Part shown: piece by piece, positions 1 to 6,239 of the stretch
Layout: every line of letters begins with the position of its first letter
How positions within the stretch are numbered: the first letter of the stretch is position 1
Translations under genes and position numbers: made by a program
Notes under the pieces: generated by a model
What the model was told of the DNA's origin: nothing
Databases searched by the model: none
The model's input: only the letters and a program-made list of their open reading frames with translations
Assembly: GCA_027620595.1 (NCBI GenBank)
Contig: JAQCDI010000030.1
Coordinates: 1-13,654 of the forward strand
Origin: Bacteroidota bacterium
GTDB taxonomy: Bacteria > Bacteroidota > Rhodothermia > Rhodothermales > UBA10348
DNA: 13,654 nt
Direction of reading: 5' to 3'

Positions 1-474
1 GCGTTTGAACCGGGCCCCCTGGATCCCGCCCCCCCCCAGCAGACGCTGGTGGCGGGCCGAGCGGAGGGACTGTTGCTGGGCGGTAATCTGTCCCTTCTGA
101 CCCGCCTCATCGGGACAAGGCATCTTCCTGACCTGCGAGGCGCCATTCTTTTCCTCGAGGATATCGGGGAATCGCCCTACCGCGTGGACGGCATGCTGGC
201 CCAGCTCCAGCTGGCCGGCATCCTGGATGGTCTGGCCGGTATCGTCATGGGGGGATTCACCGGAGGAGAAGTCGAACCGGGAAAGTCGTCGTTGACCCTG
301 ACGGAGGTCTTCGAGGACTACGTGTCCGACCTCGGGATCCCTGTGGCCACCGGACTGCGCTACGGCCACTTTTCAGACAAAGCTGCTGTTCCAATCGGCG
401 TGATGGCCCGCCTGGAGGCGGATACCTCCGGCCAGGCCGAATTGATATTGCTCGAAGCACCCACGGCAGGTTGA
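1..474 (+). CDS. LD-carboxypeptidase (LdcA/MccF family, peptidase S66), 3' part only
   Basis: The reading frame is open from the first base, so the N-terminus lies outside the window. Family knowledge: S66 peptidases are cytoplasmic serine peptidases with a Ser-Glu-His triad. LdcA removes the terminal D-Ala from murein tetrapeptides during cell-wall recycling, while MccF relatives cleave microcin C-like compounds. Seen here: the family motif GGNLSLL (codons near 82-102), the acidic motif FLEDIGE whose Glu (codon 157-159) fits the triad Glu, and GLRYGHFSD whose His (codon 367-369) fits the triad His. The Glu-to-His spacing of 70 residues is close to that of known LdcA enzymes. The nucleophilic Ser should lie upstream and cannot be checked. 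Just before GGNLSLL, nine consecutive C bases (29-37) encode Ala-Pro-Pro; the frame is consistent on both sides. The gene ends 196 nt before purN. LdcA-type recycling is the likelier role, but LdcA and MccF cannot be separated from this fragment. Confidence 0.9.
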   Translation, partial: AFEPGPLDPAPPQQTLVAGRAEGLLLGGNLSLLTRLIGTRHLPDLRGAILFLEDIGESPYRVDGMLAQLQLAGILDGLAGIVMGGFTGGEVEPGKSSLTLTEVFEDYVSDLGIPVATGLRYGHFSDKAAVPIGVMARLEADTSGQAELILLEAPTAG

Positions 475-670
475 CCTGCAGCATGAACGGCAAGATCCAG
501 ACAGCAGGGCGGCATTCCGGCCGCGGGAATTCCGTGAAAGCATGGACATTTCACTTCTGAACGTTCCCATGCCCGGGCCGGGATTCGTAGGTTCCTGCTG
601 CCCGATCGACTGGTGTACGGCCTCCTGACCAACCAGGCCTTTGCGCCCCGCTCCACCCTGTCCTGAACGC
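475..670. other. Intergenic gap between ldcA-like gene and purN
   Basis: I find no convincing gene in these 196 bases. An inverted repeat GTGAAA (534-539) / TTTCAC (549-554) has a 9-nt loop. A second one, GGCCT (619-623) / AGGCC (635-639), is followed by only three T residues, so it would be a weak terminator at best. No good -35/-10 pair is visible before purN, so co-transcription with the upstream gene cannot be excluded. Confidence 0.4.
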
Positions 671-1297
671 ATGAATATCGCCGTTTTCGCTTCCGGAGGA
701 GGTTCCAACTTCCAGGCCCTGGCCGACGCGTGCCAGGACGGCCGGATCCGGGGACGCATCGCCCTGTGCGTGGCCTCACGCGAAACAGCAGGCGTCATCC
801 AGCGGGCCGAGCGCCTGGGAATCCCGGTGCATGTCCTGCGCGGTTCGACAGAGGAATGGACGGCCTCCGCACTCGAGGTCCTGCGCACGCAGCAGGTCGA
901 ATTCATTGCCCTGGCCGGCTTCATGCGCATGGTACCGGCCGACCTGATCCGTGCCTATCCCGATCGGATCGTCAACATCCACCCTGCCCTGCTGCCCGAC
1001 TTCGGAGGGCACGGGATGTTCGGGATGAACGTGCACCGGGCCGTCATAGCTTCCGGCGCTGCCCGATCCGGCGCCACCGTACACCTCGTGGACGAAGACT
1101 ACGACACCGGACCCATCGTGGCGCAGGAGGCCATCGATGTCCGGCCCTCGGACTCGGCCGAAGACCTGGCAACCCGTGTGCTCGAAGTCGAGCACCGTCT
1201 TTACCCCGCTGTGGTGGCTGCCTTCGCCGAGGGCCGGGTCCACCGTGACGGGGCTTCCATCACCATCCAACCTTCCTCATCCAGTCCGGTCTCCTGA
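671..1297 (+). CDS. purN: Phosphoribosylglycinamide formyltransferase (GAR transformylase)
   Basis: Cytoplasmic enzyme of purine synthesis that transfers a formyl group from 10-formyl-tetrahydrofolate to GAR, giving FGAR. The 208-residue length is typical for PurN. Seen: the N-terminal strand and phosphate loop FASGGGSNFQAL (residues 6-17), the catalytic VNIHPALLP with Asn102 and His104, and DEDYDTGP with Asp145 in the place of the catalytic Asp before GP. The segment FGGHGMFGMNVH (111-122) differs from the E. coli form and matches the variant I associate with Bacteroidota. I chose the ATG at 671 because it begins directly with the conserved MNIAVFASGGGSN. A TTG 30 bases upstream in frame would add ten unconserved residues. 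No Shine-Dalgarno motif precedes it. purH follows after 18 nt, so the two are probably one transcript. The last 15 or so residues, rich in Ser, are unconserved. Confidence 0.97.
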   Translation: MNIAVFASGGGSNFQALADACQDGRIRGRIALCVASRETAGVIQRAERLGIPVHVLRGSTEEWTASALEVLRTQQVEFIALAGFMRMVPADLIRAYPDRIVNIHPALLPDFGGHGMFGMNVHRAVIASGAARSGATVHLVDEDYDTGPIVAQEAIDVRPSDSAEDLATRVLEVEHRLYPAVVAAFAEGRVHRDGASITIQPSSSSPVS

Positions 1298-1315
1298 TCC
1301 GGCATTGCAGTCATC

Positions 1316-2899
1316 ATGATCCACGTCAAGGACCTTCCGGCTCCCGCCAACCACTACCCCATCCGCCGCGCCCTCCTCTCGGTATTCGATAAGCGCGGCG
1401 TGGTCGAACTGGCCCAGGCGCTGCATCGGCACGGCGTGGAGCTGATTTCGACCGGTGGCACGTCCAAGGCACTTCTCGAGGCGGGTCTACCGGTTACCTC
1501 CGTCGATTCCTTGACCGGGTATCCCGAAATCCTGGGTGGACGGGTAAAGACGCTGCATCCGGCGGTCCACGGTGGCCTGCTCTCGCGGCGCACCGACCCC
1601 GAGGATCAGCAGGAGCTGAAGGCCCAGCAGATTGGCGAAATCGACCTCGTGGTCGTAAATCTCTACCCGTTCGGTAAAGCTACGGCAAGCCCCGACACCA
1701 CCGACGCCGTGGCCATCGAGAACATCGACATCGGGGGACCCACGATGTTGCGCGCCGCAGCCAAAAACTTCTTTTTCGTGGCTGTGGCCTGCTCCCCGGA
1801 CAGCTACGCCGATATCATGGCCGAAATGGATGCCAGCGGCGGCTCCCTCTCCATGGCCACGCGACGGCGCCTGGCCGCCGCCGCTTTCGATCACACGGCC
1901 GTCTATGACACGGCGGTATCCGCCTATTTCCAGCGCGGAAATGAAGCTGAAGGCCGTTTCAGCGTGGATCTGCCGCTGCAACAGACCCTGCGCTATGGAG
2001 AGAACCCGCACCAGCAGGCCGGGCTCTACGGCGACTGCACGGCCCAGTTCGAGAAACTGCATGGAAAGGAATTGTCCTTCAACAACCTCCTGGATCTGAG
2101 CGCAGCGCTGGTCCTGATCGATGAATTCCGTCAGGCCGACCCCACCGTGGCTATCCTGAAGCACACCAACCCATGCGGTGTGGGCACCGCCGAGTCCCTG
2201 GAGGAAGCCTACCACAAGGCCTTCTCCACGGATCGCCAATCCCCCTTTGGAGGCATTGTCGTGGTGAACCGCACTTTGGACCTGGCCACTGCACAGGCCA
2301 TCGACGGCGTGTTCACCGAAATAATCATTGCGCCGGATTACGAGGACGGCGTACTGGATTTCCTCACGCAGAAAGCAAACCGCCGTCTGATCCGGATGCT
2401 GCAGCCTGCCTCCTCCGACCGCACGCCGGATGTTCGCTCCGTCGTCGGGGGGTACCTGCTGCAGGATCGGGATCCGGCTCTGCCGTCGTTTGACGAACTC
2501 AGGGCCCGCTGCACAGTGGTCACCAAACGGCAACCAACGGCGGCCGAATGGAAGGACCTGGACTTTGCCTGGCGTGTGGCCAAGAACGTAAAGAGCAACA
2601 CCATCGTGTATGCCAAGAACGGCCAGACCATCGGCGTCGGCGCAGGCCAGATGAGCCGGATCGATGCGTCGGAGATCGCGGTGTCCAAAGGTCGCAAGTC
2701 CGGACTTGACTTCTCCGGGTGCGTCGTCGCCTCGGATGCCTTCTTCCCCTTTGCCGACGGCCTGCTCGAAGCCACCGCCAATGGCGCCACGGCAGCCATC
2801 CAGCCGGGTGGTTCGGTGCGGGACGAAGAGGTCATCGCCGCCGCCGACGAACACGGGGTGGCCATGGTATTCACCGGAAACCGCCACTTCCGTCATTGA
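1316..2899 (+). CDS. purH: Bifunctional AICAR transformylase / IMP cyclohydrolase
   Basis: Carries out the last two steps of IMP synthesis: AICAR formylation with 10-formyl-THF, then ring closure. At 527 residues it is full length. The N-terminal MGS-like cyclohydrolase domain shows LLSVFDK (20-26), STGGTSKAL (45-53), the LTGYPEILGGRVKTLHP segment (66-82) and IDIGGPTMLRAAAKN (137-151). The C-terminal transformylase domain shows RYGENPHQ (226-233), SFNNLLDL (254-261), KHTNPCGVG (282-290) with the catalytic Lys-His pair 282-283, FGGIVVVN (311-318), GVGAGQMSRIDA, and a glycine-rich end closing with the family-typical RHFRH. The start ATG at 1316 lies 18 nt after purN and lacks a Shine-Dalgarno motif. 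About twelve residues precede the first conserved strand. The opposite strand is open for 469 codons across most of the gene; I read that as a base-composition shadow. Confidence 0.98.
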   Translation: MIHVKDLPAPANHYPIRRALLSVFDKRGVVELAQALHRHGVELISTGGTSKALLEAGLPVTSVDSLTGYPEILGGRVKTLHPAVHGGLLSRRTDPEDQQELKAQQIGEIDLVVVNLYPFGKATASPDTTDAVAIENIDIGGPTMLRAAAKNFFFVAVACSPDSYADIMAEMDASGGSLSMATRRRLAAAAFDHTAVYDTAVSAYFQRGNEAEGRFSVDLPLQQTLRYGENPHQQAGLYGDCTAQFEKLHGKELSFNNLLDLSAALVLIDEFRQADPTVAILKHTNPCGVGTAESLEEAYHKAFSTDRQSPFGGIVVVNRTLDLATAQAIDGVFTEIIIAPDYEDGVLDFLTQKANRRLIRMLQPASSDRTPDVRSVVGGYLLQDRDPALPSFDELRARCTVVTKRQPTAAEWKDLDFAWRVAKNVKSNTIVYAKNGQTIGVGAGQMSRIDASEIAVSKGRKSGLDFSGCVVASDAFFPFADGLLEATANGATAAIQPGGSVRDEEVIAAADEHGVAMVFTGNRHFRH

Positions 2900-2981
2900 T
2901 GCATCGACCTGGGCACGATGCCCCCGCGCGTCGCATCGGCCAGCGCACCGTGCCCACGGAATGCATTATCGTTTGCAATGA

Positions 2982-2993
2982 CCTGACGTCAGG
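2982..2993. repeat. 12-bp perfect palindrome, possible operator
   Basis: CCTGACGTCAGG reads the same on both strands and is not within a gene. It lies 46 bases before the mreC start and about 11 bases upstream of the weak -35-like sequence proposed for that gene, a position where a regulator could bind. No T tract follows, so it is not a terminator. A regulatory role is inference; no known regulator was recognised from the site. Confidence 0.3.
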
Positions 2994-3003
2994 AATACCG
3001 ATA

Positions 3004-3032
3004 TTGCGGTGTCATCGGACGTGCTGTAGCAT
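3004..3032 (+). promoter_or_regulatory. Weak candidate promoter for mreC-dacB
   Basis: TTGCGG (3004-3009), a 17-bp spacer, and TAGCAT (3027-3032) resemble a degenerate sigma70 promoter. Transcription starting about 7 nt downstream would begin at the mreC ATG (3039), giving a leaderless message. There is no Shine-Dalgarno motif before that ATG, which fits either a leaderless message or SD-independent translation. Matches to the consensus are only moderate. Confidence 0.25.
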
Positions 3033-3038
3033 CCAATC

Positions 3039-3866
3039 ATGAACCGACTCTGGGAACGCATACGGGACTGGGTCCTGCTGGGAGTACTGGTCATCACATC
3101 GCTGGTGATCATGCTCACGGCCAATGACCCCATGTTGCGCGGCCTTCGAGCCCGTTCCCTGGAGGCCACCGCCTCCATCGAAAGCATGTTTGCCGGGTTG
3201 GGCCGCTACGTCCGGGCCCTGGACGAGAATGAGGTGCTGCGAGGCCAGAACATCGAGCTGTCCAACCAGGTGGCGCTCATGCGTACCGCGCAAGCGGAGA
3301 ACCAGCGATTGGAGGCCATGCTCGGCCTCCGGGACTCCCTGTCGTTCCAGGTCCAGGCAGCCAAGGTCATCGCCAAGGACATTACGTCGGAGCGCAATTT
3401 CATCATCATCGATGTGGGCAGTGATCACGGCATCAAGGAGAATATGGCCGTGATCGACCCGTCCGGGATCGTCGGTAAGGTTGTCCTCGTGGGAGAACGG
3501 TACGCCCGCGTGATGACGTACCTGAACACCGAATTCTTCACTCCGGCCAACGTCCTGCCCGCGTACTCGGACGGAAGCCTTCGATGGGATGGCGGACGGT
3601 TCGACCGTCTCCTGCTGGAGCATGTCGTACGATCCGCCGCTGTCTCAGTGGGCGACCAGGTGGTCACCAACGGGTACTCCACCATCTATCATCCCGGCTA
3701 CCCCATCGGCGTGGTGGACACGCTCTACGCCGCCCCTGGCATGAGTACCTGGACCATCCATGTGCGCCCGCACGCCCGGCTCGACAACCTCAGCCATGTC
3801 TTCGTTGTGACCGAGCCGCCATCGACCTACGTGGACATCCTGACCGATCCCTCCCCCATCCGCTGA
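3039..3866 (+). CDS. mreC: Rod shape-determining protein MreC
   Basis: Membrane-anchored scaffold of the elongasome. It links cytoplasmic MreB to periplasmic cell-wall synthases. At 275 residues the length is normal. Seen in order: a short cytoplasmic N-terminus, one membrane segment (about 11-27), a coiled coil (about 60-97, with heptad-like ENEVLRGQNIELSNQV), then the two beta domains of the family. The family signature includes AKVIAKD (107-113), FIIIDVGSDHGIKENMAV (121-138) and GIVGKVV (143-149), then VGDQVVTNG and a proline-ended IGVV strand further on. The start at ATG 3039 puts the membrane segment at the usual distance. No Shine-Dalgarno motif is present. dacB follows after 10 nt. mreB is not upstream and mreD, pbp2 and rodA are not downstream, so this copy is separated from its usual partners. 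Confidence 0.95.
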   Translation: MNRLWERIRDWVLLGVLVITSLVIMLTANDPMLRGLRARSLEATASIESMFAGLGRYVRALDENEVLRGQNIELSNQVALMRTAQAENQRLEAMLGLRDSLSFQVQAAKVIAKDITSERNFIIIDVGSDHGIKENMAVIDPSGIVGKVVLVGERYARVMTYLNTEFFTPANVLPAYSDGSLRWDGGRFDRLLLEHVVRSAAVSVGDQVVTNGYSTIYHPGYPIGVVDTLYAAPGMSTWTIHVRPHARLDNLSHVFVVTEPPSTYVDILTDPSPIR

Positions 3867-3876
3867 AGCGCGTTCC

Positions 3877-5379
3877 ATGAGATTCCTGTCTGGGCCCTCG
3901 TGCCTCCTCCTTTTCCTTCTTTTTCTGGCCCCGCAGGTCAATGCGCAGACATCGACCACCCAAGCGCTGCGTGAGGCGGTGGATCAGGCCGTAGCCGAAG
4001 GCGGCATGCCCAATGCCTGGTGGACCATCCTGATCCAGGACGCCGACACAGGATTCCCCCTGTATGAACGGGATACAGGCCGCAGTTTCATTCCGGCATC
4101 GAACACCAAACTCTACTCGACAGCCGCCGCTCTGGATGGCCTGGGCACCGATTTCCGCTTCGAAACGCGGATCGCAACGGACGGCATGATGCAGGACGGC
4201 ACCCTGAAGGGCAACCTGTTCGTCATTGGTTCGGGAGATCCGGTCATCGGAGGACGATTCACCGACGGGGACATCACAGCGTATTTCCGGCAATGGGCCG
4301 ATTCACTGAAAGCCCTCGGTATCCACACGGTAGAAGGCAGCGTGATCGGTGACGATGACGCATTCGACGACGTTCCCTACGGCTACGGGTGGCAGTGGGA
4401 TGATCTGCCCTACTGGTATGCGGCAGAAGTCGGAGCCCTCAGCTTCAATGACAATTGCATTGACTTCTATCTGGAGGCCACGGCGGCCGGACAGCCCGCG
4501 GTTCTGCGCTGGGAACCGCACAACACCAGCTACGTGACGGCAGAGAACCGCTCCCTGACGGTAGCTGCCGACACCGGGCTCAAAGAAGACTACTTCCGGG
4601 CCCAGGGCTCCAACCATTTCGTTCTGGGATCCCTCGTCCCCGAGGGCCGCACCGATTCAGAAAGCCTGACCGTAGCCAATCCGACGGCATTCTTTGTACA
4701 CGTCCTCCGGGAGGTCCTGCTCCAGGAGGGTATCGCAGTACGCGGTGGCTCAGTGGACATTGACGACCTGGCAGTCAAGCCTTCCCGTTCCTCCCAGACC
4801 CATCTTTTCAGCCACCTCTCGCCGACCCTCGGCGAGATTGTCAGGCCGCTCAACAAGAACAGCCAGAACCTGTATGCCGAACAGGTGCTGCGCGCCCTGG
4901 CCGTTGTGCGGGCTCCGGAGGCGGGCGAACCGGCAGCTGGCTCTGCCGCATTGGCCATCGAACGGGCCCGGCGTCAGACGTTCGGCCCGGCCGGCGTGGA
5001 TACGCTGCGCCTGCAGCTGGTGGACGGCTCCGGCCTTGCCCGTCAGAACCTGGTCACCTCTTCCATGACCGCCTCCCTGTTGCGCTACATGTGGCAACAT
5101 CCTGACGCGGCGGTCCGGGATGTCTTCCTGGCCTCCCTCCCTGTTGCCGGTGTGGACGGCACCCTGTCCTCCCGCTTGCGGGGCACGGCGGCCGAAGGGA
5201 AGGTCCGAGCCAAGACCGGCACGGTCGGCAACGCTTCAGCCTTGTCGGGATACGTAACCACTCCGTCGGGAAAGACCCTGATCGTGTCCATCATGGCCAA
5301 TCATTTCACGGAGTCCTCGCGCGGCCCGCGGCAGGTCCAGGATCGGATCATGGCCCTTGCTGCCCAACATTCCTATTGA
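3877..5379 (+). CDS. dacB: D-alanyl-D-alanine carboxypeptidase/endopeptidase, PBP4 family (peptidase S13)
   Basis: Periplasmic low-molecular-weight penicillin-binding protein. It trims the terminal D-Ala of murein pentapeptides and can cut D,D-crosslinks. Its 500 residues are typical of the S13 family. A signal peptide is clear: basic start, LLLFLLFLA core, and likely cleavage after VNA (residue 23). All three penicillin-binding motifs are intact: SNTK (75-78, Ser75 nucleophile), SQN (329-331) and KTG (446-448). DGSGLARQN (383-391), also typical of S13, is present. The long stretch between the first two motifs holds the extra domains of this family. The ATG at 3877 begins the signal peptide directly, 10 nt after mreC, so the two are probably co-transcribed. 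The pairing with mreC suggests a role in wall remodelling during growth. The stop is followed by a tandem-repeat gap. Confidence 0.96.
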   Translation: MRFLSGPSCLLLFLLFLAPQVNAQTSTTQALREAVDQAVAEGGMPNAWWTILIQDADTGFPLYERDTGRSFIPASNTKLYSTAAALDGLGTDFRFETRIATDGMMQDGTLKGNLFVIGSGDPVIGGRFTDGDITAYFRQWADSLKALGIHTVEGSVIGDDDAFDDVPYGYGWQWDDLPYWYAAEVGALSFNDNCIDFYLEATAAGQPAVLRWEPHNTSYVTAENRSLTVAADTGLKEDYFRAQGSNHFVLGSLVPEGRTDSESLTVANPTAFFVHVLREVLLQEGIAVRGGSVDIDDLAVKPSRSSQTHLFSHLSPTLGEIVRPLNKNSQNLYAEQVLRALAVVRAPEAGEPAAGSAALAIERARRQTFGPAGVDTLRLQLVDGSGLARQNLVTSSMTASLLRYMWQHPDAAVRDVFLASLPVAGVDGTLSSRLRGTAAEGKVRAKTGTVGNASALSGYVTTPSGKTLIVSIMANHFTESSRGPRQVQDRIMALAAQHSY

Positions 5380-5382
5380 TGG

Positions 5383-5526
5383 TGAGGCGGCCTTGATCAG
5401 GCCTGGGGACGGAATCATGCCCGGCGCCGGAACCGTGCCCCCGGCCTTGATCATGCCCGGCGCCGTATTCGTGCTTGGCGCCGTATTCGTGCTTGGCGCC
5501 GGAACTGTGCTTGGCGCCGGAACTGT
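5383..5526. repeat. 18-bp tandem repeat array (about 8 units) between dacB and hslV
   Basis: Consecutive 18-bp units begin at 5383, 5401, 5419, 5437, 5455, 5473, 5491 and 5509. The last two are identical (GCTTGGCGCCGGAACTGT). Units at 5455 and 5473 differ from each other at two bases. The units at 5383 and 5437 share GGCCTTGATCA and form a diverged subtype. Most units centre on the palindrome GGCGCC, extended to CCGGCGCCGG in the unit at 5419. Because 18 is a multiple of three, hexapeptide repeats appear in open frames on both strands (for example LGAGTV on +). There are no unique spacers, so this is not CRISPR. The array starts four bases after the dacB stop and ends about 40 bp before the proposed hslV promoter. 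Confidence 0.85.
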
Positions 5527-5563
5527 GCCGTCCCGCGCCCGAAACCTGAGCGCGGTGCGCGTG

Positions 5564-5592
5564 TACACACCCTATTGATCGTCTGCTATTAT
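5564..5592 (+). promoter_or_regulatory. Candidate extended -10 promoter for the hslV operon
   Basis: TACACA (5564-5569), a 17-bp spacer and TATTAT (5587-5592) match the sigma70 consensus at 4/6 and 5/6. The TG at 5584-5585 adds an extended -10. The site lies in the only gene-free gap before the long hslV-to-lipoprotein gene run. The start of transcription predicted about 7 nt downstream (near 5599) falls just inside the longest hslV frame, which bears on the choice of start codon. Confidence 0.5.
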
Positions 5593-5594
5593 TT

Positions 5595-6176
5595 GTGGAT
5601 CTGGAGATTTCCGAACTGTTGTCCGACACATCCCGCTCCCCGCTCATCCGAAGCACCACCGTCGTAGGTATCCGCCACAAGGGCGCTGTTGTCCTTGGGT
5701 CGGATGGCCAAGCCACCATGGGTAACACCGTGATGAAGCGCAGCGCACAGAAAGTCCGCGCGCTTTACAACGGCTCCATCCTGGCCGGATTTGCGGGTGC
5801 CACCGCTGACGCCTTCACACTTTTCGAGCGTTTCGAAGAGAAACTGCAGCAATACGGCGGCAACGTGACGCGTTCTGCCGTGGAGCTGGCAAAGGACTGG
5901 CGTACGGATCGCTATCTCCGTCGCTTGGAAGCGCTTCTGGCCGTCGCGGCGAAGGATCGGCTGCTTCTCATCAGCGGCACAGGAGATGTCATTGAACCCG
6001 ACGACGAGATCGTGGCCATCGGCTCCGGCGGACCCTTTGCCCTGGCGGCCGTTCGTGCCATGGTCCGCCACGCCGGAGAGCTCGACGCGCGCACGATTGT
6101 GGAACAGTCCCTCCTGATTGCGTCCGAAATCTGCATCTATTCAAACGACCATCTGACCATCCTCGAATTGGATTAG
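5595..6176 (+). CDS. hslV: ATP-dependent protease subunit HslV (ClpQ)
   Basis: Proteolytic core of the cytoplasmic HslVU protease, a dodecameric N-terminal-nucleophile threonine peptidase that degrades proteins unfolded and fed in by HslU. Seen: the mature N-terminus TTVVGIRHKG after a short propeptide (catalytic Thr is residue 21 from the GTG at 5595), GSDGQATMGNTVMK, AGFAGATADAFTLFERFE, AVELAKDWRTDRYLRRLEALL, and IGSGGPFALAA. All are family hallmarks, and the length fits. The start is uncertain. GTG 5595 has no Shine-Dalgarno motif and may lie upstream of the transcription start. An in-frame TTG at 5619, preceded by GGAG at 5603-5606, would give a 12-residue propeptide (initiator included) instead of 20. 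hslU is not adjacent: an NYN-domain gene is inserted between them, 63 nt downstream of the hslV stop. Confidence 0.96.
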   Translation: MDLEISELLSDTSRSPLIRSTTVVGIRHKGAVVLGSDGQATMGNTVMKRSAQKVRALYNGSILAGFAGATADAFTLFERFEEKLQQYGGNVTRSAVELAKDWRTDRYLRRLEALLAVAAKDRLLLISGTGDVIEPDDEIVAIGSGGPFALAAVRAMVRHAGELDARTIVEQSLLIASEICIYSNDHLTILELD

Positions 6177-6239
6177 GTCGGCGGCGCCCGGCGTCACCCC
6201 TCTGTTTCTTGTTTCCTGTCATCAGCCCGCAATGATTCC

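Larger units (their letters stand above)
2900..3038. other. Intergenic region between purH and mreC
   Basis: This 139-bp gap has no gene. A short hairpin, GGGCA/TGCCC with a 3-nt loop, lies at 2911-2923 soon after the purH stop but has no T tract. A 12-bp perfect palindrome is at 2982-2993, and a weak promoter candidate lies directly before mreC. There is no trace of mreB, which commonly sits at this position in Bacteroidota. Confidence 0.5.

Noticed and set aside
619..642. Intrinsic terminator after the LD-carboxypeptidase gene
   Set aside because: The stem is only 5 bp with an 11-nt loop and three T residues, too weak to call.
373..930. - strand frame across the gap before purN
   Set aside because: It overlaps both the carboxypeptidase and purN genes and is Arg/Ser/Pro-rich, with no recognisable motif. 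It looks like a composition shadow.
1487..2896. Long (469-codon) open frame on the - strand opposite purH
   Set aside because: purH is unambiguous on the + strand with all motifs. The antisense frame has no recognisable domain and is explained by GC-rich codon bias.
5383..5526. CRISPR array
   Set aside because: The units are contiguous 18-mers without unique spacers, and no cas genes are present.
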